Source: Helichrysum umbraculigerum
Taxonomy: Eukaryota; Streptophyta; Magnoliopsida; Asterales; Asteraceae
Assembly: GCA_949592205.1 (NCBI GenBank)
Contig: CATIUR010000005.1
Location: 90,946,777-91,010,776 of the forward strand
Length of the DNA: 64,000 nt
Direction of reading: 5' to 3'
The translations under genes were made by a program, and so were the position numbers. The first letter of the stretch is position 1, and each line of letters opens with the position of its first letter. The notes under the pieces are model-generated. The model was not told the origin of the DNA. It saw only the letters and a program-made list of their open reading frames with translations, and did no database searches. Of the stretch, positions 11,309 through 24,048 are shown piece by piece.

Positions 11309-12253
11309 TACCTCCAACTCTACAACCATTCGAGGTACCGTTCATACGGTGCATAACCTTATGGCGCAAGTAGTTCGCCAAGGGACACTTCAAACCCGTC
11401 TGGAGACAACCAGCGTAAATGGACTGAGAACTCCAACCAACAAACTGACAAAAAGCCTGCTGCTCCTGAGCCTTATACGGTTGACTCTGACGATATTTCC
11501 TTACCTTCTCACTTTGGAAAACGACACTAAATCCTTGAAAGACGAACCAATAGAGCAAATGGCAGCACATGCACTGCCTACCGTTGAGGGAACTGCTGAA
11601 CCAACTCGAGCAAATTCCACTCCTAACCTCACCACTACTGACCTTGCTACTGCTACTTGTGCCACCCGCTCGCTCACAAAGGGTACACTTGCTACTAATG
11701 ACACCAACATTGAAAGTACCCAACGTACCGACATAGCTCTTGACACCCTACGCAAACAACTAGCCGAGGCACGAGAGGAAATTGCGGACCTCCGTGAATA
11801 CATTAAATAAAACAATGTACACCTTCTCAACCATGACACTCGCCTGATTTCAATGGAGAACACCCTGGGAAAACAACTGCTACTACAGCCAATAATTCAA
11901 AACACAAACCTTATGGTCGACAACACGACGACACGAACTGCCCAACCTAATGCCCCCACTGAAAAGGGCACCGAGATTCAAGTTCCAAACCCTAAAAGGA
12001 ATCCGGGAGAAAATCCCAACATTTGCCTTACTCAGCCCAAAGCCAAAAGGGCGAAAACTGTTCAATCCAACACTGTTAATATCGAACTGGGGAATTAAAA
12101 AGGACGCTTCTAACTCTAGAGGCACTAACTCTAGGGGATCAACACCATGATGGACCATGCGTACCGCCCTGTAAATGATACCGAAATTCTGGGCACCAAG
12201 TTCAGGAATGCAAATTCCCTTCGACAGGCACTAAATCTAGGGGATCAAAAATT

Positions 12254-12295
12254 TGCTTCAAATGTGAAAACATTGGGCACATCAAGAGCAACTGC
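12254..12295 (+). pseudogene. CCHC zinc knuckle of the older element's gag
   Basis: The codons spell CFKCENIGHIKSNC, a C-X2-C-X4-H-X4-C knuckle used by gag nucleocapsids to bind RNA. The frame around it is short and no protease follows. It shows that the region between 11304 and the 3' LTR is retroelement-derived. Confidence 0.8.
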
Positions 12296-12737
12296 CCGCC
12301 ACTGACTATCAAGGATAACAACAACAAAGAAAGGAACATTCATGTTAAAACCTTCACAGACAACGTCACTGAGACCAACTTCGACCCGAACACTACTGCG
12401 GGTACGTCTCTATACGATAATTTAATCTCGTTACGACATCGATAGAGTTTGGTTCACTCTACAACCTTACAGACTATCACAGACTTTGTGAACATTATAA
12501 GTTTCTCTATGCTACTAGTACACCAAGTAGCTACTCTACGGTCACCGACTGACCAACTATCCGACCTTGTCCTTTGGACATCATGGTCAACCACACCTAA
12601 ACTTTCCCTCCTCCTTTCCCTATTGGACATCAAGGCTTTCGGCTAACAAGGGGAGGAAGGCCACACGACTTAGACGTTGCACCACGTGATGCGATCATAC
12701 CGACTATCACCTCGAACAATTTCGGGACGAAATTCCC

Positions 12738-12752
12738 TTAACAAGGGGATAA
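12738..12752 (+). other. Polypurine tract of the older element
   Basis: taacaaggggataa directly before TGTAACACCCGCC. The position and purine content match a plus-strand primer and set the 3' LTR start at 12753. Confidence 0.7.
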
Positions 12753-14404
12753 TGTAACACCCGCCAAATTAGGACTAGTTAATAGGTACTAATCATTTTG
12801 TAATACATGTAATTAGTGCCAAGTTAGGCTAATTGTGTGTATCATTACGTGTATTATTATATATACGCATTTACGCGATTAGATTTAATCGTGTCATTTT
12901 ATATCGGCCGAATTCCGATACACTAATACGGACGTTGGTGAACCCAAATTATTAAATGATATTGAATTATTTGATAAACATGTTTATTTCTAAATATTAT
13001 CCCGATAATCTTTCATAAGTATTTCGTATCGTATCAAATTAGTTATACGCGACAAAAACGTGCAAAACGCGCCTGACAAATGAAATTTATAAAAGTTATA
13101 TTTTTATAACTCATTTCCAAGTATTATGATAAAATACTTCAATTGAAATTTACGCGATTTCACGCAACCACTTATAACGTCTAAAAACGTTACGCAATTT
13201 AATCGAATGTGCAATTCGCAACCGTCGACCAAACAAAAACCCAAATATTATTTTGGCAACCTAAAATATGTCATTTGACTAAAGCTATCATCTAAAAATA
13301 TCAAGTTTTAAATCGTTTACGAAAGACTCACATATAATACATTTTAAGTTTAATCGGACGACGAAACGATCGGGTAAACAAACACGAATATAATACCAAA
13401 GTTTGGAGACAAGTTTTAGTGAAAACTTGCCTCCCTTTGACCACAAAAACCGGCCCAACATGATCCCCAAACTAGGGATCATGTTTTTGACCATAAAACC
13501 TAACTAAAACCCTTAATTCCCTCATTCATGTCCACCTCTCTCTCTCTCTAACTTCTCTCACTAAAAACACACTCTTTCACTCCCTCTCCACTTCATAATC
13601 AGCCACCATCATTATCCATTACCACCACCTTCATCCACCATCATTTTCTTGAGGAAACACAAGAAGAAGGAGCAAGAAGAAGAAAAGCTAGCATCATCTC
13701 TTATCTCTCTCTCTAGCTCACAATTTTGGTATGACCCACACCACTTCTCCCTCTAGATTTTCATTTTATACTTAGATCTACATGTTTAGTAGCTCAAACA
13801 ACTTGATAATGTCCAAAAAGTGACTCAAAAACGTTTTTATAAACAAGAACATGAAACCCTAAAATCTGACCAGAATTTTCATCTCACCAAATCAAGTGTA
13901 TCTCGAGTTCTAGACCGAATTAGAAGGTATATCTTATATAAAAAGCTTCGTATTAAAGTCCTCTATAAAATGTCCTTTTATGGCCCAACTTGAAAACCCA
14001 CGGATTTTGGTGTAGAGCCCGATTTGTGAGAGATAGACATTTTTAGCCGAATCTTGACACTTTTTGTTCTTGATTTTTATCAGCCCTCTAAATGAACACT
14101 ATAATTCTTGGAAAAATTATGTTAAGTACTAGACACCTAGATGTTCACCTGTGATTTTTGGTAGAACTTGATTTGGACTAGAAGTTAAAGAAAAACAAGA
14201 GATTTGTCGAGTTAAAATCTTGAAAATAAAAGTGTAAGGACTGTTTTGGTAATTTTATAAGACCGACACTTCGGGTTAACCCCGACACGAACCGACAATT
14301 TTTATAAATTCATTTAACCATTTTAAGGGTTGGGTAAAAGTTTCGGGTCAAACGGTGGTCGTTTAACCACATTCTCGACAAGCTAAAAACCGGTCAGACT
14401 CTTG

Positions 14405-14615
14405 TGTCGCTTTTGGCCCAAAGTCATTGCGACACAAGCCATTATGTCGCAAAAACCTATCGTTGTCGCATATTGCGACACAACACCTTATGTCGCATTA
14501 AATTGCAAATGTCGCACCTAGCGACACAAGCCTCTATGTCGCATTAAATTGTGAACGTCGCACATAGCGACACAAAACTCTATGTCGCAACACTATGTCA
14601 CACCGTGTGTAGCAT
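14405..14615. repeat. Cluster of TGTCGC/GCGACA inverted motifs
   Basis: About a dozen copies of tgtcgc or gcgaca alternate here, many paired as short inverted repeats separated by 6-20 bases. The clusters in the younger LTRs (2208-2440 and 10128-10360) use the same 6-7-bp core with different spacers. Confidence 0.7.
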
Positions 14616-14838
14616 ATCACAAAAGTTTGAAAAATATATATTACACTAAATATTGGACACTTTCGACGATCAAACTTCATACAACACTGCACGTACATAG
14701 AAACCATTATGCTTGACAAGTATACACAATAAACTTACATTCGTACGATATTTCCACATTTTGTTATAAACGACAAACATACTTTTATAAGTATACGATA
14801 CAACCCAGAAACATATTTTACAAGTGTAACATACAAAC

Positions 14839-14880
<42 letters not shown>
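14839..14880. repeat. (AAT)n microsatellite
   Basis: About 14 uninterrupted aat units inside the LTR of the older gypsy element. Confidence 0.9.
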
Positions 14881-15359
14881 TATCAAGATTATTATTACAA
14901 ACCTTATACAATGATAATCGTACATAATATACATATACTTTGGGAAGTATACATTACACTTAAGAACTTATGAGATTACACTCGAACTTCTACGAGCTTA
15001 CACTCGAATCAATTGTTATATATACACGAACTTACATTCAAATACACTATCGCATCGCGATACAAATGACAGACTTATGAATATACTTCACAGGTATACA
15101 ACACAATCAAACACATAATAATAATAATTGAATTGTTATTACACGCTGTCACCAACGGGTCGTACATGTTTTCAAAACTCAAACCTAATCAAACAAACCA
15201 AATTATTTGGACATTACTAGTTGAATGAACAACTAGCATAGATGGTCTATTGAGACATCTAATCATTATTATAACCTTGAGCGTTTATGACACCCGGCAG
15301 GTTACAGTCTTCGGACAACATCACTTTGTGCAACATCATACTTGCTTGATTAGCAACAT

Positions 15360-15757
15360 TATTAGGAAAATTATGTTGTCATAATTTCCCTACATATTAA
15401 TTTGATGAGACAAATAGTAAAACTGAAATTAGAAGGGCTAAATTGAAATATTAGGGGATTTAGTTTCGTAATACAATTAGGTTTCTTTGTAAGTCTAGAT
15501 GGACTCTATATATAAAGAGATCCCTAGACATTTAGTTTTGTGTGTATTACCATTATATTAAAACCCCGATCTCATAACTTGAGATCGTTCCCCCTTGTAC
15601 CCCTAAGGTTCTTTGTAACCCCGATACAAACAATGTATCCGTCTTGTTGATTTTATTAATAAGATTAGGGGTTTGGCGATTATAATCTTCTTTGTGTTCT
15701 TCATATTGTTCTTAATCTTGTATTAATCTTTTGTTTGGTATCTATTGGGACTACACA
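15360..15757 (+). repeat. Copia-like LTR, left copy
   Basis: Near identical to 17377-17774 (a handful of substitutions). Contains tctatatataaagagatccc, a likely TATA region (about 15506-15525). Confidence 0.85.
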
Positions 15758-15772
15758 ATTGGTATCGGAGCA
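15758..15772 (+). other. Primer-binding site, tRNA-Met type
   Basis: attggtatcggagca lies directly after the LTR. TGGTATCAGAGC is the usual site; one base differs here, while the second copy at 17775 is unchanged. Confidence 0.8.
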
Positions 15773-16374
15773 CGTCGAATCTATTCAAGATTTGTAAAGA
15801 TCCATACTAAACAAAAGAATTCGTATTGAAGAAACCCTAGAAGATTGCTGGAAAAAATAAAATTCGTCATACTCTGCGCAGCGATAGTAAAAAATTCGGA
15901 TCTCATTTGTTAACCATTCAATCGTCGTGAAATTTGAACTGTAGGTTCATAACACATAGACGCACAATCTGACCGGAGTAATTTTCGATCTGAGCTTTTT
16001 ATTAAGAGATATTTATTGTCGAAATTGGTTACAGAAAGTTTAGGGTTTTTCAGAATAGCAAAAGTAAATCGATCACTGTGTCTTTGTTATTCCACGAATA
16101 TCCCTGATTTTTGGATATGTTATTCAAAACATATGTTTCTACAGCGTGTAAAAATTTCATTGTGATCGGATGTTTCTACATAGAGATATTAAAATTCGAA
16201 TCTGCTGCAGTACGTTTATGGTTTCTTTCATGCAGCTGAAGTCGGAAAATTACTGTAGATTCGTTAACCGTTGGATCGACTTTATTTTTAGATATGTGGT
16301 TAATGAAACATTGATGGACTTCGTGTTAAAATTTGAGCTTCATTGGATACGGCATCAAGGAGATATATAGTTAC

Positions 16375-16665
16375 AAAGTTGCCACTGCTCAAACCCAACC
16401 GCTGCTAGGTTTGTACCACTGTTTGTACAACGTTGCCACTGCTAAAAGGTTTGTACCACTGTTAGTACAAGCTTACCGCTGTTAGTACAAGCTTCCCGCT
16501 ACTAGTACAATCTTACCACGGTTAGTACAAGCTTCCCACTGCTAGTACAAACTTGCCGCTGCTAGTAGAGCTTGCCGCTGTTAATGTAATTTTGCCACTG
16601 CTTCAACAAGGTTACTACTGTTCAACCATTTTAATGATGCTCTTCATTGTTACTATTACTTAGTA
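16375..16665 (+). repeat. Decayed short tandem units (cttgccgctgctagtacaa)
   Basis: About 12 units of the form (c)tt-cc-ctg-tagtacaa run through the internal region of the copia-like element, with many substitutions. No coding frame is preserved. Confidence 0.65.
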
Positions 16666-17376
16666 TCGATTACCACTGTTAGTCATTTTTCAAATACTAA
16701 TGCAGAATTAGTGATGATCGTCATGGATGGTACTACATGGTATTCGTTACTATTGCTGGTTAGTTATTTCTACAGCATTTATGATTGATTATATTACTTT
16801 TGGTGGTGAGATGTTCGATATGACTTCAAACTCATATGAAATCAGACTCAAAGGTTAGCTTAAGTCTACTCAAGATTTATGACCCCATTGATGAAGTTTT
16901 CAATTAAAAGGTTCAACGTTTATACGTTCAGAGTGATGGGTTGATATTCTGTAACGGGTTTTCATGCTTATGTTCAAGATAGTTGAAGAGTTTTCAATGG
17001 GTAATAAGTGTTGTTGAAGATAAGAGTTGTAAGAGCTTAAATTATGTTCAAACCAAATCATACAAACTTTCTTTTACAAGATTAGAGATTTTAGTAGATT
17101 TCCCTAAGGTTTTCTAACCCTGATACATAGAATTTGTATCTGTCTCGTTAAAGAAGGGTACGGCGAAATAGGGGGAGAACCATTTGACATTGGGTTGCTG
17201 ATATTGAGGGGGAGAATAAAAAGGTGAAGAGTTATGAAGTTGAAGAAGAAAGAGTTGATGAATTATGCAAGATGTTATGAGCTGTCAAGGAGAAGATTTT
17301 ACTTTTTGTTTAATCTATATGTATCATCTTGTAATCAGTTTACTAGTTGTTTTGTCATCATCAAATAGGGGGAGAT

Positions 17377-17774
17377 TGTTAGGAAAATTATGTTGTCATA
17401 ATTTCCCAACATATTAATTTGATGAGACAAATAGTAAAACTGAAATTAGAATGGCTAAATTGAAATATTAGGGGATTTAGTTTCCCAATACAATTAGGTT
17501 TCTTTGTAAATCTAGATGGACTCTATATATAAAGAGATCCCTAGACATTTAGTTTTGTGTGTATTACCATTAGGGTAAAACCCCAATCTCATAACTTGAG
17601 ATCGTTCCCCCTTGTACCCCTAAGGTTCTTTGTAACCCCGATACAAACAATGTATCCGTCTTGTTGATTTTATTAATAAGATTAGGGGTTTGGCGATTAT
17701 AATCTTCTTTGTGTTCTTCATATTGTTCTTAATCTTGTATTAATCTTTTGTTTGGTATCTATTGGGACTACACA
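17377..17774 (+). repeat. Copia-like LTR, right copy
   Basis: Starts TGTTAGG right after a purine tract and ends CTACACA right before an intact attggtatcagagc primer site. Its downstream neighbour is element-internal sequence again, not host DNA. Confidence 0.85.
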
Positions 17775-18166
17775 ATTGGTATCAGAGCACGTCGAATCTA
17801 TTCAAGATTTGTAAAGATCCATACTAAACAAATGAATTCGTATTGAAGAAACCCTAGAAGATTGCTGGAAAAAAGAAAATTCGTCATACTCTGCGCAGCG
17901 ATAGTAAAAAATTCGGATCTCATTTGTTAACCATTCAATCGTCGTGAAATTTGAACTGTAGGTTCATAACACATAGACGCACAATCTGACCGGAGGAATT
18001 TTCGATCTGAGCTTTTTATTAAGAGATATTTATTGTCGAAATTGGTTACAGAAAGTTTAGGGTTTTTCAGAATAGCAAAAGTAAATCGATCACTGTGTCT
18101 TTGTTATTCCACGAATATCCCTGATTTTTGGATATGTTATTCAAAACATATGTTTCTACAGCGTGT
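17775..18166 (+). mobile_element. Second, truncated copy of the copia-like internal 5' region
   Basis: The bases after the right LTR repeat 15758-16149 almost perfectly (primer site through gtttctacagcgtgtaa) and then diverge at 18166. The layout LTR-internal-LTR-partial internal indicates a tandem pair produced by recombination or template switching, followed by loss of the third LTR. Confidence 0.85.
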
Positions 18167-19144
18167 AATATTAATTTGTTACTGTTTATTTGATTTATGA
18201 TTAATGATTTGCAGTCGATGTTTGTATGAAATTGGATCTGTTTTGTCATTATATTATGGTTAGTTATATTTTATATTTGTTAATAATTATGATACCATGT
18301 AGAGAGGTAGTTTAGTTATTTTAATTTCAACGCAGGAAACAATAACCAAAGCTTTGATTATTTGTGCATAGTTTTCGCTTGTATATCCAAAAAGTTGAAT
18401 ATTTGGAATTTAAGATTCGGTTATTTGATAGCGATATCTGGAATTCGGATACCCGACTTTGAACAACCCTAACCCATTACACTTTAAAATGGAATTGGTT
18501 AATGAAGCAACTAAATTTTCATGAAATAATATTGTTCCATTAAAGGTGAATAGCATAGCATGGAGAATCTACAAAATAGCCTCCTCACGAGAATTAATTT
18601 GAATAAAAGCTAATTGATCTTATTTTAACAAGATTTTCGGTGCGCTAAAGACCGATAAGACCAAAACTAATATTCTTTATATGTTGTGTTGCTACTAAGA
18701 TTTTGGGGAAAAACCTTTTTTACTAGCGCAATCTTCAACAACTAATTATGGTAGATATTCATGGTCTTTTCAACGTCATACGGAATCTCAAAACTCTTAA
18801 AATGTTTTTGTAGTTAAGTGTCAATCGTACTTGAAAATATTGGTTTGTATTGTTGTTGATGTTATTATTTCTCATTTGCATTGCACAAGTATAAGTTATG
18901 ACGAGTCTTGTGACAAAAATAGATTTAATTCTTGAAAGGTTGACTTATTGTGACAAGGAATGCAATGGGTAAAAGCAAAAGATTTTTATGTTAATCACTA
19001 TAAAAGGGTTTTAATTTTGCTTTTTGTTTTTTATAGCGTTTACATGGTTAGTTGGTTAGACATTGTTAATGCACTCCTTAATTTTGATATGATGAAAAAA
19101 TAATAATAAACATATAACTATAATAATGTTCAATTAAATCAATT
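18167..19144. other. Gene-free AT-rich stretch
   Basis: No convincing coding frame, RNA gene or repeat boundary seen. The expected remainder of the older gypsy LTR is not recognisable here. Confidence 0.5.
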
Positions 19145-20629
19145 GAGTAAATTTCACAAATAGTACATGTGGTTTACACCAATTTGCAAAAGCTGACCCT
19201 GATTTCTTTTCAGTCCAATAAGTTTACATTTTTCTCTAAATCAGTCATTCAGCACCTAAAATATCTAAAATACTCTTATTATTATTTTTATCCATATTAT
19301 TAACATTTAATTCATTTTATATTTTATAAACAAAAAAGAAAAAGAAACTGATTATTATATCTTCATCATCATAATAATAATAACACATCCCAAATTTGCT
19401 ACTCATTTTCTTCAATTTAACAACAAAATCATCTTCTTCACTTGAACTACCTGGCCTTTACCCATCTTATTTTTTTGAATAAATAATAATACGAATACAT
19501 ATAATAATAATATATGCATACACATTTTTTCTCCCACAACTTGATAATCCAATCCTTATTCACCATCGTCACATCCCCTTCTCCGACGGCACACTTTACC
19601 CCACCCTAAAAACAGTTTCCTTTGTTAGATACATCGTCGTTGCGCAGAACCCCCAACGCCGTTGTAACTGCTTAGAACCTCGACCACCGTCTTCGCTGCA
19701 CAAAACCCGCCACTGTCGCTAGCCGTCTTCTTCCCTGGCGAAATTGTAAGCTTTGAAATCTTAGATCTGACAATATCATCAAATAACGATGGTTTAAAGG
19801 TAGTCTTTGTAGATCTGCGAAATTATTAAAACCTTATATAGATTCGTGTACCAGCCTCACCAAGAGAATAGATGTGTAGATTCAATTTCGGAGTCACTGG
19901 TGGTGAAATAGGGCGTAGAGGAATCACGTTGAGGGGGGGGGGGGGGGGGGGAGAAGCATGGGTGAATCAAGTGTGGCCGGAATATGCTCTTGCAAATGTG
20001 GCCCGAATGACATGTGCGCGCAGATGGCCAGAGTTAGTGCATGATTGTGGCCGAAGTTAGCGACAACAAATGTCTAGAGATCGGTGGGTGACAGTGGTTG
20101 GGTGATTTGATGTCGATTTCGTTTTTCATATCTGAGCATAGCTCACCGATGTTGTGGTAAAAGTGGTGTGGTGATGATGGTTTGCATGATGGTGAAGTTG
20201 ATCCGGTAGTAGTGGCGACGGAGGTGGATAAATGATGTGGTTCCTGTGGAGATTTGATAGCAGTAGGTTGTTGGGTGGTAGGTGGTGGAGGTTAAGAAAG
20301 ATGAACATTCATAAAAGAGGGAATGATTAGGATTTATAGGTGTTACTAATTTTTTTTATATAATTATAATTATTATATATATTTATAATTTATAATAACA
20401 ATATAAATGAGTATATAATACAATATATTTAGTTAATATTTGAAAAGTATTTTATTTCATAAAGGAGAGGCTAAGGGTATTTTAGTAATCTTAGGTCAAT
20501 GAGGGACGGTTTTTGAGACAAACGTATAGTTATTGAACATACTGAAATCCGAAACAAAAAGTTGAATGACAGTTTTCATAAATCCGTATAAACCACAGCG
20601 ACCGTCTATGAAATTTACTAAAATTAATT
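19136..20629. mobile_element. Mutator-like element, non-autonomous, with 9-bp target duplication
   Basis: The body is 19145-20620 (1,476 bp). The left end starts GAGTAAATTTCACAAATAG and goes on to TGTGGTTTACACC. The right end reversed starts TAGTAAATTTCATAGACGG and goes on to TGTGGTTTATAC. The flanks are aaatcaatt (19136-19144) and aaattaatt (20621-20629), a 9-bp duplication with one mismatch, the length typical of Mutator-like transposition. The inside is GC-richer than its surroundings, has a run of 19 G (19933-19951) and no transposase. A related but much shorter element lies at 56411-56739. Confidence 0.75.
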
Positions 20630-23600
20630 TTATGTTCATAAACACATTATACATCATTTATAGCAACAATGGAAGTCAATCAAATGTCATCAATAAAAAT
20701 TGGACAAGTGGAAGATATGGAAAGAATAGAAATTAAAATCATGCGGCCGATCCACGGTCGAACCCTGGATCGAACATGTTCCTACTGGATGGATTCTTAC
20801 AAAATCAGCAATTCAGTTAGTCAACGTTCGAGTCAACAACGAGCATATGATCCTTGGGTATTCGTGATAAATTATAATTAAGGTATGTGATTGTGTTTAG
20901 ATTGAGCTTCTTAATCACATAAAATTTGACACAATTTTATAACCCAAATAATCAAGGCATCTTTTTAAGCTTAATTAAGTAACTTTCTATAAAACGGAAT
21001 AAGTTTATAAAAACATTTTTATACCAAGATGTGGTTGAGATAAATCCTCCACTTTTGATAAGAGTTGAACACATTTTTTTAAGAAACAACACAATATTCT
21101 TTGTGTAAAAAAAATGTATATTGATATCCATTAATTAGACCATTAAGGGGTCATTGGAAATTATAATGTTGAGTAGCTCGAGGTGTACGCTCCCTGGGTG
21201 TTTAGAAAGAAGAGCCGAGTAAAAAAATATATTTAAAATCAATTTTGGGTATAAAAAGCTGTTTTGGGTACAAAGAGTTGTTTGTACTTTTTCTTGAAGA
21301 AAGAGTGCAGAAGACTACGGATGACCACATATCGACCATGGTTTCTCCGAGATTTTTTAAAGTGACTTTGTCCCTCTATTTATGCTAGACTCAACTTTTA
21401 ATTTATTTTCTTGCACATAAAAATACACTTTCTAAATATCTTTCTAAGTGATATTAAGCTCTCTAAACACTTCCACATTCGAAGAGAGAGATCAAAGAAG
21501 AAAGTTGATTAATGAAGTAGAAATTGAGTTGTAATCATTTGTTGCCACTATGTTCTAGTGTAATTTGTTTTAAGAGATCCTCTAGACTCTAGAGTGTGTG
21601 AGGAGGATCTCATATTATTTGTCTTCCAGATTTTTGTAGAAGAAAGTTATGAGTGATTAGTATCTTCCATTTGTTAGGGGAAGACTCATTTTGTGAGTAT
21701 TTTTTATTTGTTTCTTCCAAGAGTGTGAAGAAAAAGAAGTGGTGTAGTCTTGGAGAGTGAAAGAAGAAGACGAGTTTGTGGTGTGGTTACCTTCCTATTT
21801 GTAAAGAAAGAATTTGTGTTATGATGTAATCTTTCTAGTGATAAAGGAAGAGTTGAGTTGTGTGGTAATTATCCAATTTGTGGTGGAAGTTAGGTTAGTT
21901 TGTTGTGAGCTTTTCTTAGTGAAGAATAAGAGTTGGTGTAGCTTTCTTGGAAAAGGAGAAACCTTATCATTGGTGAGTTGTGTTGTTCCTAAGTTTTACA
22001 TGAAGACTCTTGGTGTTGTAATCTTTTTTCTTGAGAGGCGAGGGTATTATTAGTGGTAAAGTTGGAGTCTAATATCTTTCTAATAGTTTTGGGAGCAAGA
22101 GTTTCTAGCAGGTGATCTTTGTGGTAAAAAAAGTTTAGTGTTGTTTTCTTATTAAGGGAAAACAACACAAACAACACTTTCTTTCCCACATGTGAAAAGG
22201 ATAAATATTTAGTGAAAACTCTCGATCAAGTGATCGGAGAGTGGATTAAGGCGGTTTGTTAACATCCGAACCCAACCACTATAAATCTTGGTGTCATCTT
22301 GATTTGTATTCTTGTCTAGCATACAGTTTTCAAACTAATAACTTGTTTGCTAATAAAAATTATTGAAAACTAGTTTTTAACTGTAAAGAGTTTTAAAAAC
22401 CGAATTAATATTGAAAATAAACGAGCTTGGTGATTCACAAACTTGCAGTTTTTTCCCTTGTTTTATTTTTTATGTATTATTGTATCTGGTTCTCTTTTTC
22501 TTCATTTAACTGAAACCTTGATTTTCTATTTCTAGATTTTTGTATACTTTGTTCATTTTGTTATATGAACATTGTTCCACTCACTTGAGCTAACTGTAAA
22601 GTTCAATTACATAATGAAATGAACAAGTAGATACACTCACTAACTCGATTGTACTTAGACAAACTACTCTCTGATTAAAGTGACCAATATAATAGATAAC
22701 TTTCTAAATACACAATGACATTCTATTTATAACCAGTCGTAAATGGTATGTTTCCACTGAAATACACAAGCTCAAATTGGTGGACACGTGTCGCTCCATG
22801 AATTCTCTAACATAAAATGGTTAGAAAAGATTATATGGTCCCCATGCTCACCATGCACATTTCGTGTGCTTGATTTCTACCACTCACATTTGAGAATGTG
22901 AAGTCACACATTTCATCACTTCGCTTATTGTAGATGCTCTTGCTAGATGATTAGGGACCCCTTATAAGTCAAGAGAACTCTTGTAAACTTATGTGACTTA
23001 AAAATGCCATTCTCGCTATAGTGATAATCGGTCGTTGTATGCTGCAAGTTTAAGCTCTATCTTCCATGGATAATTGGTTACTATTGAATGATTCTCTTGT
23101 GATCTCAATCAGTTTCAGTGTCAACTCTTACCATCCATAGCGGTAACTATTTCTTATGCTAGAGAGATAGTGTTTCTCTTGGTGCTGCTTATTGCAAGCA
23201 GAAAACACTTATTTGAGAATTATGACTAACTCTTCTATATTCTTTCTAGTGACATGGTCACCATTGATATGGTCATAAGGTACAATGACCCAACACATAC
23301 CTTAAAACTTTTAGATGTCATCGATGGTAGGTTAGTGTCACTTGATCTAAACATTGTTTGAAAGAAAAAGTCATGAGTTATATATGAAATATTATCATAA
23401 ATAAAACCTTAAAACTACTTATCATTATATACATAAGTTGAAAGCTATAACTGAGTGTAACAAATTCATAAATATCACTTATTTAAGTAATTAATAAGAT
23501 TAAATGGAAGAACATAAATTTTAAGTATAATCGTTTAAATTATTTTTATGTAACAAAAACAACCTTATACTCTTAGGAGCAATGATAGAGATAACGATTT

Positions 23601-24048
23601 GGAAAGTAACCATTACAAATATACAATATACGTACTTCGTAGAATAATACATCAATTGTATCTTTTGGAGAGTCAAAAATGTCTCTTGTTAATTTATTTT
23701 TGAGAATTGAGGGGGCAAAAGAATAATAAATATTTAGTCTCTATATAATGAATGTAGCTATTAAGTACTCAAACTTTTGGAGGGGCCATGACCCACTCTC
23801 CTTCATAAGTTCCGTCCTTGTGCGTCTAGTTTAAATAAAAGTCTTGAACTGATAATCACTAGGAAACCTGTAAAGATAATAATTAGGTTGATGCTATGAA
23901 ATCTAAAAAGGAAGCATGGAATAAAATAATATTTGAGCCTTAGTTGATCTTCCTCTTCAAAGAAAGCGTATAAGGTGTAAATGCATATATAAAATAAAAA
24001 TATATAAATCAAATGGTGAAATAGAATGGTATAAATTAAAACTTGTTA
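20630..24048. other. Gene-free stretch with weak retroelement traces
   Basis: No gene found. The part from about 21240 to 22440 has repeated gt- and ag-rich wording and a segment (gatcggagagtggattaagg, then ccactataaatcttggtg near 22230-22300) that resembles the U3/R part of Ty1/copia LTRs. No second copy lies in the window, so this stays weak. The copia remnant at 24049 may belong with it. Confidence 0.35.

Larger units (their letters stand above)
11304..12752 (+). mobile_element. Older gypsy element, right internal part (no pol)
   Basis: Continuation of the element at 1-1007 after the nested insertion. Several short plus-strand frames are Thr/Asn-rich. One ends in a coiled-coil-like DTLRKQLAEAREEIADLREY (to 11809). 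A gag-type zinc knuckle follows at 12254-12295. Only about 450 bases separate the knuckle from the polypurine tract at 12738-12752, so protease, reverse transcriptase and integrase are missing. The last stretch (aatttcgggacgaaattccc, 12718-12737) is a sequence commonly seen before the 3' LTR of Del/Tekay elements. Confidence 0.7.
12753..15359 (+). repeat. 3' LTR of the older gypsy element, truncated
   Basis: Starts TGTAACACCCGCCAAATTAG, like the minus-strand LTR start of the younger element, and keeps colinear similarity to it: ggacatta-agtt-aacgaacaac, then caccctcaggttacagtct, then cttgctt-gattagca. It is longer over the shared part and carries its own GCGACA/TGTCGC cluster (14405-14615) and an (AAT)n tract. 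It stops at 15359, where a copia-like element begins. The expected remaining 800-900 bases are not found after 18166, so its end is deleted or moved. Confidence 0.7.
15360..17774 (+). mobile_element. Short non-autonomous Ty1/copia-like LTR element
   Basis: Two 398-bp direct repeats (15360-15757 and 17377-17774) enclose 1.6 kb. The left internal edge has a tRNA-Met primer site (attggtatcggagc) and the right edge a purine tract (caaatagggggagat, 17362-17376). The right LTR starts TGTTAGG; the left starts TATTAGG, one base changed. Both end CTACACA. Inside there is no long frame; 16370-16660 is a decayed run of ccgctgctagtacaa-like units. This size and lack of coding match a deleted or non-autonomous copia element. 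No clean target duplication was found. Confidence 0.8.

Noticed and set aside
19933..19951. G19 run (and a long C run at about 49011-49024) as G-quadruplex-type signals
   Set aside because: Single homopolymers whose length is likely uncertain in assembly; no further pattern supports a function.
20669..20881. Possible 70-residue gene
   Set aside because: No similarity recognised, odd composition, and it lies in repeat-rich spacer.
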